From assembly GCF_014534745.1 (NCBI RefSeq), contig NZ_JACVVP010000021.1, forward strand, positions 1 through 64,000: a DNA stretch of 64,000 nt, read 5' to 3'. Source of the stretch: Flammeovirga sp. EKP202. GTDB lineage: Bacteria > Bacteroidota > Bacteroidia > Cytophagales > Flammeovirgaceae. This document shows, piece after piece, positions 52,584-60,241 of this stretch. Position numbers and translations under genes: made by a program. Below the pieces are notes generated by a model that saw only the letters and a program-made list of their open reading frames with translations, was not told the origin of the DNA and made no database searches. The number at the start of each line of letters is the position of its first letter. Position 1 is the stretch's first letter.

Positions 52584-53797
52584 TTTAAATTCTTTTTTGC
52601 GACCAATAGATGTATCGTATTGTGGTCATTGAGACTCATTTTAATCGGCACTGCTACGGTATAATTCAAGGCAAGACAAACTTTTTGGAAGGTCTCATAA
52701 GATTTCTCTAATACCGTATTCATCACCATCAAACCATTAGGAAGTAAAACAGAATCCAGTTTCTGAATCATCTCTTCCAATCGGTTGCCATGACCTCCAA
52801 TAAACACGACATCTGGAGGCGTAATTTTTTGTATATCTTCTTCAAAGAAATCATCAATACTTACCACTATACCCGGGCAATGATGACGCTTTGCATTATT
52901 ATCTATGATTTCTCCACATTCCGTTCTTTTCTCAAAAGCAAAAACTTGTAATGACGGATAGTTCAGCTGTGCTTCAATGGCAATAGAACCTGTGCAACTT
53001 CCTACATCCCAAAAGCACTTCTTATCCCACAATTCCAATGCTTGAAGTGTCAAGGAACGAATGGGCTGTTTGGTCATCATTCCCGGTCTTCCTTCCAAGG
53101 TTTGGAAAGTGCTATCTGCAATACTTCGAGGAGGAATAAAGTCAGATGTCTTGATCAGAATTACACAATTCAGCAATTGGTAATCGGCCGTTTCATTTGC
53201 TTCTTCCAAGGTGAATTGACGAACTCTTTCTTTCTCTCCATCCAATTCTTCACCGACATAAATGGTATAATTTGGATAACCATAAGTAAGCAATCGCTGT
53301 GCAATATGCTGTGGAGAATGCCCTTTGTCGGTCAAAATACCCATCATCTTTTCCCCTTGCATCAAGCAAATATCCAACGGCTTCCAAGTACGTCTGCCAT
53401 GCAATGAAATGCTTTTGAGATCGCTGTAATTCAAAGAGGTTTTGTGTGCCAATCGTTGAATGGAATTGAAATAAGGGAGCACTTCAATGGATGCATTAGG
53501 CAACAATCTTTTCAGTGTATTACCAAAACCAAAAAATAATGGATCGCCCGAAGCGAAGATCACTACCTTTTGCTCTTTCGTTTGATACTGCTGAATGACG
53601 TCCTGCATTTTACCCGAAATCTCAATCCATTCATGATTTTCAGGTAGGTGCTTTTTCACCAATTGATAGTGCCTCTTTCCACCAGAAAAAACAGTATGAT
53701 GCTGTATCAACTGCTTTACCTCAGCGTTCAGTTGCACTTCAGAATGATTGCCAATTCCGATGATGTAGAAATCAATATGTTTGTTTTCCTGTAGCAA
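52580..53797 (-). CDS. cobL: Precorrin-6Y C5,15-methyltransferase/decarboxylase (CbiE-CbiT fusion, CobL)
   Basis: A 405-residue fusion. Residues 1-200 are CbiE (FYIIGIGNHSEVQL, FASGDPLFFGFG), and residues about 215-405 are CbiT (TLQALELWDKKCFWDVGSCTGSIAIEAQLNYPSLQVFAFEK, VVFIGGHGNRLEEMI). It methylates C5 and C15 and removes the C12 acetate carboxyl. The joined form is common in both pathways. It follows the cobJ-cbiC gene by 3 nt. Confidence 0.94.
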   Translation of the reverse strand: MLQENKHIDFYIIGIGNHSEVQLNAEVKQLIQHHTVFSGGKRHYQLVKKHLPENHEWIEISGKMQDVIQQYQTKEQKVVIFASGDPLFFGFGNTLKRLLPNASIEVLPYFNSIQRLAHKTSLNYSDLKSISLHGRRTWKPLDICLMQGEKMMGILTDKGHSPQHIAQRLLTYGYPNYTIYVGEELDGEKERVRQFTLEEANETADYQLLNCVILIKTSDFIPPRSIADSTFQTLEGRPGMMTKQPIRSLTLQALELWDKKCFWDVGSCTGSIAIEAQLNYPSLQVFAFEKRTECGEIIDNNAKRHHCPGIVVSIDDFFEEDIQKITPPDVVFIGGHGNRLEEMIQKLDSVLLPNGLMVMNTVLEKSYETFQKVCLALNYTVAVPIKMSLNDHNTIHLLVAKKNLK

Positions 53798-53800
53798 GAC

Positions 53801-55171
53801 TTAGAAATAGTTTTCAGATTCTTGAAGCGTGAAACAAGCATTGACCAAAGCGGCTGCGATATTACTTCCGCCTCTGTTGCCATTTAATACAATCCACTCG
53901 GCATTTTTCACTTGTACCAACTGTTCTTTGGATTCAATGACATTAACAAAACCTACCGGTACGCCAATAATTCCTGTGGGCTCGAAGTAAGGATTTTCTC
54001 TCAACTGATCTGTCAATTCAAACAAAGCTGTTGGTGCATTTCCTACCACAAACAAGGCATTCGGATACATGGCAATTGCTCTTTTAATACCCGCTTGAGA
54101 ACGTGTCAGACCTTCTTCTTCTGCCAAAAGGAGTGTCTCTTCATCATTCAAAAGGCAAACAACTTGATTGCCGTATTCCTTTGTATATTTTTTTGTGATA
54201 CCGGCTTGCACCATCGTTACATCCGTCACAATTGTCCCACCGTTTTGAAGGTATTTTGATAAAGACTTGACCGCTCTTGATGAGGCTTCATAATGCACAT
54301 GATCATCGATCACTCCCGTGGTATGAATCAAGCGCGTAATCGCCCATTTATCTTCTACAGAATGCTCTAAATCTTGTAATTGTTCTGTGACAATACGGAA
54401 ACTCTCTTGTTGGATTTCCTGTCCTGTATGTGGTTTTCTATTAAAATACCCACGAGGTGTCACTAAATGATTTTTGAATTGGAAAGTCTGCGAATTACCG
54501 ATCATCACTAAAGAGAACATATCCACCATTTCTACATCAAAAGTCCCTAAGGTCTGAATCGTGATTTTCTCTTCAGGACGCGTCACTTGACGAATAATCG
54601 CTACAGGTGTGCTCGGATCTCGTTCTTCTAAAAAGATTTTTTTCAAACGCTCCAACTGCCAATATCTTTTCTTGCTTTTGGGGTTATATAAACTACAAAC
54701 AAAATCACCTACAGCTGCTGCTCGGATACGCTTTTCAATCACTTGCCAAGGCGTCATTAAATCTGATAAGGAAATACAGCAGAAGTCGTGTCCTAATGGA
54801 GCACCCAACTTACTTCCTGCCGCTAAAAATGCAGAAACACCCGGCAAGGTTTCCAACTCTATTTCTGAATCTTTTTCTAAAGAAGCCACTTGATAAACGA
54901 TGGCCGCCATGGAGTAAATACTAGCATCTCCCGACCCAATCACAAATACATGTTGGTTCTTTTTGGCTTCCTCAATTGCTACAATTGCTCGCTCCTCTTC
55001 TTTCCCCAAAGGCATGGCAATTTTTACTGCACCTTCTTTCAGATAGTCTTCACAAAATTGAAAGTAATAGTCATAACCAATCACTACATCTGCTTTTTGC
55101 AGTGCATTGACCACTACCGGTAATATATAGTCTTTGTGTCCAGGGCCTAAACCTGCTACTGTAATTTTCAT
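53801..55171 (-). CDS. cobJ-cbiC: Fusion of precorrin-3B C17-methyltransferase (CobJ/CbiH) and precorrin-8X methylmutase (CbiC/CobH)
   Basis: A 456-residue fusion. Residues 1-240 are a methylase with AGLGPGHKDYILP, VIGSGDASIYSMAAIVYQ, PGVSAFLAAGSKLGAPLGHDFC and SLYNPKSKKRYWQLERL, as in CobJ/CbiH, which contracts the ring. Residues about 250-456 are CbiC (RLIHTTGVIDDHVHY with its catalytic His, GGTIVTDVTMVQAGI, VGNAPTALFEL, GVPVGFVNVIESKE). The two steps are far apart in the pathway, so the fusion is more about co-expression than channelling. It overlaps cbiL by 4 nt. Confidence 0.94.
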   Translation of the reverse strand: MKITVAGLGPGHKDYILPVVVNALQKADVVIGYDYYFQFCEDYLKEGAVKIAMPLGKEEERAIVAIEEAKKNQHVFVIGSGDASIYSMAAIVYQVASLEKDSEIELETLPGVSAFLAAGSKLGAPLGHDFCCISLSDLMTPWQVIEKRIRAAAVGDFVCSLYNPKSKKRYWQLERLKKIFLEERDPSTPVAIIRQVTRPEEKITIQTLGTFDVEMVDMFSLVMIGNSQTFQFKNHLVTPRGYFNRKPHTGQEIQQESFRIVTEQLQDLEHSVEDKWAITRLIHTTGVIDDHVHYEASSRAVKSLSKYLQNGGTIVTDVTMVQAGITKKYTKEYGNQVVCLLNDEETLLLAEEEGLTRSQAGIKRAIAMYPNALFVVGNAPTALFELTDQLRENPYFEPTGIIGVPVGFVNVIESKEQLVQVKNAEWIVLNGNRGGSNIAAALVNACFTLQESENYF

Positions 55172-55881
55172 GCTTGTTTGTTTTTCTTTATAATCAGTAA
55201 AGAGAAATAAGGGATCGTTCTCTCTTGAAGTTTGTCTAATGATGAAGTCATGAATTGCTCTGGCGTTCCGAGCTTTTCACAATACGTAAAATTGATTTCC
55301 TCTCTTTCCAAAATAGGTTGAATGTGTCGCATGACAGATCTGATTTTCATCAAAACCACCGTATCCGAAACTTTCAAAGCATCTTCTAAAACCTGTGTTG
55401 ATTTTAGAATTGGAAGCACATGAATCGTCTCTCCTAAAAGGGCTAATGGCTGTTGAATTTCTGCCGCCCCTAAATGGAAAGAACTAATGCCCGGCACCAA
55501 TGAAATTGGAATATCTGTCTGTTGAAATTTTTCTAAGAGATAAGAAAATGAACTGTAAGTGCTCAAGTCTCCTTCACATACTATGGCTACATCCAACCCT
55601 TCCGAAACATCTTTTTGAATATTCTGAAAAGCCTCTTCATATACAGGGTGAACGTGTACTCTGTCAATGGTCATTTCCATATAAAAGCCGACCAACTTCT
55701 CCTCCGGTAAATCATAACCTTCCATGATTTGAAGCGAGTAACTGCTCTTTCTTCCATCTTGAAAAATGGATCCGGGATAATAGATTTTATCAACAGATTG
55801 AAGTAGTTTATATCCTTTCAGCGTAATCAAATCGGGATCGCCTGGTCCTAATGAAATACCGTATACTTTTCCTTTTTCCAT
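55168..55881 (-). CDS. cbiL: Precorrin-2 C20-methyltransferase (CobI/CbiL)
   Basis: A 237-residue tetrapyrrole methylase: VYGISLGPGDPDLITLKGYKLL at the start, VAIVCEGDLSTYSSFSYLLE, SLVPGISSFHLGAAEIQQPLAL and VVLMKIRSVMRH. These fit the C20 enzyme, which acts on (cobalt-)precorrin-2 with SAM. It begins directly after cbiX with no gap and overlaps the cobJ-cbiC start by 4 nt. Confidence 0.93.
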   Translation of the reverse strand: MEKGKVYGISLGPGDPDLITLKGYKLLQSVDKIYYPGSIFQDGRKSSYSLQIMEGYDLPEEKLVGFYMEMTIDRVHVHPVYEEAFQNIQKDVSEGLDVAIVCEGDLSTYSSFSYLLEKFQQTDIPISLVPGISSFHLGAAEIQQPLALLGETIHVLPILKSTQVLEDALKVSDTVVLMKIRSVMRHIQPILEREEINFTYCEKLGTPEQFMTSSLDKLQERTIPYFSLLIIKKNKQA

Positions 55882-56817
55882 CTAAATTCCCAGTATATTT
55901 TTAACCGTTTTCATCACTCCTTTCTTCTCATCTACCTTTTCGTCCTCTTCGAAAAGAATTCCTTTTACATTCAAATGATGACCGATTTGCTCCTTACCTT
56001 CTTCTTCCTCAAAACCAATGATCTGCTTACGATACTTACACATCTGACAGTTCATATTGGCCATTCCGTTCTTGGCTTGATCGAGTCTTTCATCAAAAGC
56101 TTTCATAATCAATTCATCTGATCCAAAAGCTTCTGTATTGACGTATTCAGTAGTGGAATCCTTATTAAACTCCTCTACTGTTTCATAGATTCTTTCAAGT
56201 AAAACACCCGTAAAAAAGAAGAATGGAATCACATAAGTACGCTTCATGCCTAGTTTCTCAAACATCGGCAATGCTTCTGCAGTGGATGGATAAGCTGTAC
56301 CACTATAGGCTACAGATGTAAAACCAAAACCCATTCCTTCCCAAAGCATCGCCGCTAATTTGTGTACATCAGAGTTGGCATCTGGATCCGTTGTTCCTCT
56401 GCCAATCACCATCAATCCACATTCTTTACGATCAATCGGCGGTAATAAAGCTTCCTGTTCCTCAATTCGCTTCTTCGATAAATCCAACAAATAAGAACTC
56501 ACACCAATGTGTGTTCCCATCTTGATTTCAAGATCAGGGTAATACGATTGGATCGTGTTCATCTCATAAGGAATATCATTTTTGGCATGTGAACCAGCAA
56601 ACAGTATGACAGGCAAAGCGTAAATTTTTCGTACTCCTTTTTCATACAATCGCTCCACCGCTGCTTCATACAAAGGGTGACTGAACTCTAAAAAGCCGTA
56701 GTCCACTTCGTATTCATTTTCGTACCTTTTTTTCAATAAAGCCACGAGTTTTTTAAATGCGTCTGTTCCTGTTTTTCTTCGGGAACCGTGTCCACACAAT
56801 AGTATTCCTTGTTTCAT
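55882..56817 (-). CDS. cbiX: Sirohydrochlorin cobaltochelatase CbiX (long, two-domain form)
   Basis: A 311-residue chelatase with two CbiX halves. The first has LLCGHGSRRKTGTDAF and the metal site YALPVILFAGSHAKNDIP (residues about 90-105); the second has LMVIGRGTTDPDANSDVHKLA and YVIPFFFFTGVLLERI. The C-terminal 60 residues add a Cys pair at 257 and 260 (MNCQMCKYRK) and an acidic tail, recalling the Fe-S or metal-binding tail of long CbiX forms. It inserts cobalt into sirohydrochlorin at the start of the early-cobalt path. It overlaps the preceding Rossmann gene by 4 nt. Confidence 0.92.
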   Translation of the reverse strand: MKQGILLCGHGSRRKTGTDAFKKLVALLKKRYENEYEVDYGFLEFSHPLYEAAVERLYEKGVRKIYALPVILFAGSHAKNDIPYEMNTIQSYYPDLEIKMGTHIGVSSYLLDLSKKRIEEQEALLPPIDRKECGLMVIGRGTTDPDANSDVHKLAAMLWEGMGFGFTSVAYSGTAYPSTAEALPMFEKLGMKRTYVIPFFFFTGVLLERIYETVEEFNKDSTTEYVNTEAFGSDELIMKAFDERLDQAKNGMANMNCQMCKYRKQIIGFEEEEGKEQIGHHLNVKGILFEEDEKVDEKKGVMKTVKNILGI

Positions 56818-57650
56818 TGTTCTTCTATTTTCACTTCTTCATTGAAGTAGGCTTGAGGATCATCGTATTTATATTCAAAGGATAGTAATCGCTTTGATTT
56901 AGTATTATCTATCAGTTTAAAAGCAAAACTTTTGCTGTCTCGAAAAACGGGAAGCGGAAGCCCTAACGTCACTGCTGCGTTGGTATATAAATCCCTTCGA
57001 ATAGGATGAAGGTCTGCACAACCGTTGATGACTTCTCCAAAAACATCTTGCTCTATAACCGCCAAAATCAAATTGATCGCATCTGTTTGATGAATGACAT
57101 TGACAGGCACATTCGGGTTTTTCAGCACCCTATTTTCTCTTAAAAGCTGAGAAGGATGACGCCCTCCGCCAATTAAACCTGCCATGCGAATAGCGGTCAA
57201 TTGCTCTCCAAAATGTTGACGTAAAACTTGTTCTGCTTGATATATATTTTTTCCTCCTATGGTTTCAGGAGTGAATTGATCTGATTCTTTGATGGATTGA
57301 TTGGTATTTGGATAGACTGAAGTGGAACTTACAAAGATGACTTTTTGATGGGGAGGCATTTGTTTTGTCAGTTGTTCGATCTGCTTGACATAAACGCCAT
57401 GTTTATCTCTTCGATCAGCAGGTGGAAAACATACAATCAAAACGTCGGTTTCAGCAATCAAATTATCCCAATCTCCTTTGATATGATCTTCCTCTACTTT
57501 TACAAGAGTGATTTGATCTGTGAGTTCAAAAACGAGTAATTCTTCTTCTGAAGCCACACTTCCTTTTACCTCAAAACCTCTTTCTCTTAATCGTTCTGAT
57601 AGCGGAATTCCTAACCAACCGACTCCTACAATAGTCACCTTCTTTTTCAT
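56814..57650 (-). CDS. Rossmann-fold NAD(P)-dependent protein of the cobalamin operon
   Basis: A 278-residue SDR/epimerase-like protein from ATG at 57650, whose ATGA overlaps the upstream stop. The start VTIVGVGWLGIPLSERLRERG is a dinucleotide-binding loop. VIFVSSTSVYPNT has the Ser/Tyr region of extended SDRs, although the YxxxK is shifted (NIYQAEQVL). RMAGLIGGGRHP follows. Its role is not known. Since no precorrin-2 dehydrogenase is in the window and CbiX needs sirohydrochlorin, an oxidising role is conceivable but unsupported. Confidence 0.75.
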   Translation of the reverse strand: MKKKVTIVGVGWLGIPLSERLRERGFEVKGSVASEEELLVFELTDQITLVKVEEDHIKGDWDNLIAETDVLIVCFPPADRRDKHGVYVKQIEQLTKQMPPHQKVIFVSSTSVYPNTNQSIKESDQFTPETIGGKNIYQAEQVLRQHFGEQLTAIRMAGLIGGGRHPSQLLRENRVLKNPNVPVNVIHQTDAINLILAVIEQDVFGEVINGCADLHPIRRDLYTNAAVTLGLPLPVFRDSKSFAFKLIDNTKSKRLLSFEYKYDDPQAYFNEEVKIEEQ

Positions 57651-58435
57651 ACCGTTTCCAATTTTATTCCTTTTAATTGTACTTCTAAACAGTATTGCCA
57701 AGCGTGATCCTCTAACCAAATTAGTCCAATATCTTCTCCGAATTTATTTTTCATCCGGACTCCTTTTTTCAGAGTATCTAATTGTTCAAAATATTCGACT
57801 ACGGCAATTCTCTTTTTGACGAGTTCTTGATTTTTTTGGTCAATAGGAGCAATAATCAGCTCAATAGCTTCACTCTCCAATTCCAATTCAAGTGTATACT
57901 TTTGACTGTAATTGACATTTTTGATTTCATTAAATGAAATAGGTATTTGACCGGAAAGGATGAGGGAAGATTTTGGACTGTTTTCTGATAAATAAAGAAA
58001 AAGAGGATAGGTGTATTGATCTGATGCAAAACCTCTAGTGATCCGACATTCACCAAATTCAGGATCTATTTTGATTGAGAAAGGTTTTGGAGTAAATGCC
58101 TCTCTTTCTTTGTCTGATTTGATTTCAGACCATTCGTCCTGATATAATAAATATTCAGTGACAGGTTCCTGATTTTCAATATGGCTTTTTATTATTTCTA
58201 GGCCTTTTTGTGGATTGAGGTCCTTGTACCAATAGTTAGGCTGAACAATGCATGTTGGAGCATCTTCACACCGACCGTTACATCTTGTTTTGATCGTGTG
58301 CGTGCTGTCCCATTGTCCACTATTTCTCAAGTAAGCACGTACGTTGCGTACCACTTCCTCTGATCCTGCTTTTTGGCAAGATCCTCCATCACAAAATAAA
58401 AAAATCTGTTGAGTTTCAGCGATGTTTTTCCCCAT
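57647..58435 (-). CDS. (2Fe-2S) thioredoxin-like ferredoxin with unknown C-terminal domain
   Basis: A 262-residue protein. Residues about 10-95 are a thioredoxin-like [2Fe-2S] ferredoxin with cysteines in FLFCDGGSCQKAG and TRCNGRCEDAPTCIV. Residues about 110-262 form an unrecognised beta-rich domain (CRITRGFASDQYTYPLFLYL, YTLELELESEAIELIIAP). It is the first gene after the cobalamin riboswitch. CbiW-like ferredoxins occur in other cobalamin operons, so it may supply electrons, for instance for cobalt reduction before adenosylation. That job is inferred from context. Confidence 0.8.
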   Translation of the reverse strand: MGKNIAETQQIFLFCDGGSCQKAGSEEVVRNVRAYLRNSGQWDSTHTIKTRCNGRCEDAPTCIVQPNYWYKDLNPQKGLEIIKSHIENQEPVTEYLLYQDEWSEIKSDKEREAFTPKPFSIKIDPEFGECRITRGFASDQYTYPLFLYLSENSPKSSLILSGQIPISFNEIKNVNYSQKYTLELELESEAIELIIAPIDQKNQELVKKRIAVVEYFEQLDTLKKGVRMKNKFGEDIGLIWLEDHAWQYCLEVQLKGIKLETV

Positions 58436-58495
58436 TAGTCAGATTGTTTGATTGAATAGCAACAATTGGGGATAATAGAATGACAATCTGCTAAT

Positions 58496-58521
58496 TAAAA
58501 AATTAGTCTAGGAGACTAATA
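58496..58521 (-). terminator. Terminator of the riboswitch expression platform
   Basis: The minus-strand stem ATTAGTCT / AGACTAAT with loop CCT is followed by TTTTTT, about 60 nt after the aptamer and before the first gene. An upstream AAGACT (near 58564) can pair with AGTCT to form an alternative, anti-terminator structure. Confidence 0.8.
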
Positions 58522-58582
58522 GCTGTAGTATAGATTGAAAGTCAGAACTTTTATTCCCGAAAGTCTTATAATTTCTTAGTAC

Positions 58583-58752
58583 TTCTTCAGGCAGGTATTC
58601 TGACTTACTTTCTTTTGTTACTCCTTCCCATTTATCAAACAGTGGCTCATTGTAACAAAATTGTTTTCCGAAGAAAACGAAAGCTTACAGCTGCGGGTAC
58701 AGTCTTGGATTTTCACCAAATTCCCTTTTCATTCCTCGATAGGAACACCCTT
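58583..58752 (-). ncRNA. Cobalamin riboswitch aptamer
   Basis: Minus-strand landmarks in order: GGGAATTTGGTGAAAATCC, GACTGTACCCGCAGCTGTAAG, a GAGCCACTG segment, then the B12 box AGTCAGAATACCTGCCTGAA. These match the cobalamin riboswitch class. It stands before the 17-gene biosynthetic run. Confidence 0.95.
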
Positions 58753-58761
58753 AAAGCATAG

Positions 58762-58792
58762 CAAAGTTACTTAATTTTCATTGGCATACAAA
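58762..58792 (-). promoter_or_regulatory. Consensus promoter of the riboswitch-controlled cobalamin operon
   Basis: TTTG (58789-58792), exactly 19 bp, TAACTTTG (58762-58769) on the minus strand. Transcription would start near 58755, right at the aptamer 5' end. The promoter lies in the last codons of the upstream ATPase gene. Confidence 0.85.
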
Positions 58793-59303
58793 CCTTGTCA
58801 AAAACAAAATTCATACGGTTTTCTACAGAATCAAAAGGAAGGTAAATTAGCTCAAATCCATACTCTAAATAGGTCTCTTTTAATACGTTAGAAAGTGATT
58901 TTTGGTAAGAAAATGATTCAGGTCTTTGGAGATCAGTGATATAAATCTTCTCCCATGGAAGGGCAAAAAAAACGACTTTATGATAAAATTTTTGATAGGG
59001 AAAGGATAATAAAGGTTCAGGGATGGATTTGTTTTGAAACTTCAGATAAGCTACTGTATCAATTAAACTTCGGTCACAAAAAGAGGCTCCAAAGTAGGAT
59101 TGTAATTGAGTTATTGTTTTTTGAAATACCAATTGACTAAACCGTTCTACATCTTTCCAGGGCATCCCTTCTCCGCCTGTCAACTGTTCATGCATAATCA
59201 CCTGTCGGGAAGCTTCGGGCATAGTTTCCACCTCGTTGTCAATTGCATTTATCAACGTTGTTTTTCCTGTTCCTGCTGCGCCTGAGATGATGTATTTTTG
59301 CAT
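58767..59303 (-). CDS. Small P-loop ATPase/kinase (AAA_28/NadR-like)
   Basis: A 178-residue protein with Walker A SGAAGTGKTTLIN at residues 7-19, an EASRQVI segment, FCDRSLIDTVAYL as the Asp-containing second motif and a C-terminal helical lid. It resembles the kinase-like domain family related to NadR. The start codon overlaps the cbiB stop by 1 nt, so it belongs to the cobyric acid synthase operon. The substrate is unknown; a small-molecule phosphorylation in the lower-loop branch, such as an aminopropanol or threonine step, would fit position, but it is a guess. Confidence 0.75.
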   Translation of the reverse strand: MQKYIISGAAGTGKTTLINAIDNEVETMPEASRQVIMHEQLTGGEGMPWKDVERFSQLVFQKTITQLQSYFGASFCDRSLIDTVAYLKFQNKSIPEPLLSFPYQKFYHKVVFFALPWEKIYITDLQRPESFSYQKSLSNVLKETYLEYGFELIYLPFDSVENRMNFVFDKVCMPMKIK

Positions 59304-60241
59304 TATAAAAATTGAATTAAAACGAGAATAAAGACAATTGACAATACAAAAAGCCAGCTCGTAGCATAGTTTATATTCCCTACTTTGTAAATTTCTTGAT
59401 GCTGAATATTTCTATCATTATGACCTATATAAGGCTTGTCTACTAATTTCCCTCCGTAAAAGTTGGGTCCTCCAAATCTGACATTAAGGATATAAGCCAA
59501 TGCTGCTTCTGGAAAGCCGGCATTAGGACTGCTGTGTTTTTTACCTTCTGAGAAAACAGTAGTGAGACCTCCCAAACGAAACGTAATAATCAACATAAAA
59601 AGGGCAGTTAAACGAGCAGGAATATAATTCGCTACATCGTCTAACTTGGCTGCAAATTTACCAAACTTTTCGTAACGCTCATTTTTGTAACCAATCATAG
59701 AGTCAAAAGTATTGATCATTTTATACATCATGGCACCGGGTACGCCTAAAATAGCAAAGTAAAAAAGCGGTGCTATGACGCCATCACTTAAGTTTTCCGA
59801 CATGGTTTCCAATGTAGCCGTGCGGATTTGTTGAGCACTTAATTCGGAAGTATCTCTTCCTACAATCCATGATAACCGCTTTCTTCCGGCTTCCAAACCT
59901 TCTTTTTCTAATGCATTAAAAACGGCAATTCCCTCTTTGACCAACGTCTTATTCGCCAAGCAATAAAATAGTAATATAATGCTGATCACTGTCGCAATAA
60001 CTGCATTAAAGGAATGTATTAATCCAAGAATGTAAAAAGGCAAGGCGAATGACAATCCTACTAATATTATGGTCAAGAAGGCTCCTTTAAGTAGTTTGTT
60101 ATTCCCTTTATTTAATCTTTTTTCTCCCAAAGAAATCAAGTTTCCATACCCTACAATAAGGTGGGGTAAAGCCCTTGGATCTCCAAAGATGAGATCTAAT
60201 AAAAAAGCAACCGTTAATATAATAATAGACTCTAAATCCAT
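59303..60241 (-). CDS. cbiB: Adenosylcobinamide-phosphate synthase CbiB
   Basis: A 312-residue membrane protein: LLDLIFGDPRALPHLIVGYGNLI at the start, GRDTSELSAQQIRTATLETMSENLSDGVIAPLFYFAILGVPGAMMYKMINTFDSMIGYKNERYEKFG broken into conserved blocks, and GGPNFYGG near the end. It attaches the aminopropanol phosphate arm to cobyric acid in the inner membrane. It overlaps the decarboxylase gene by 10 nt. Confidence 0.94.
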   Translation of the reverse strand: MDLESIIILTVAFLLDLIFGDPRALPHLIVGYGNLISLGEKRLNKGNNKLLKGAFLTIILVGLSFALPFYILGLIHSFNAVIATVISIILLFYCLANKTLVKEGIAVFNALEKEGLEAGRKRLSWIVGRDTSELSAQQIRTATLETMSENLSDGVIAPLFYFAILGVPGAMMYKMINTFDSMIGYKNERYEKFGKFAAKLDDVANYIPARLTALFMLIITFRLGGLTTVFSEGKKHSSPNAGFPEAALAYILNVRFGGPNFYGGKLVDKPYIGHNDRNIQHQEIYKVGNINYATSWLFVLSIVFILVLIQFL

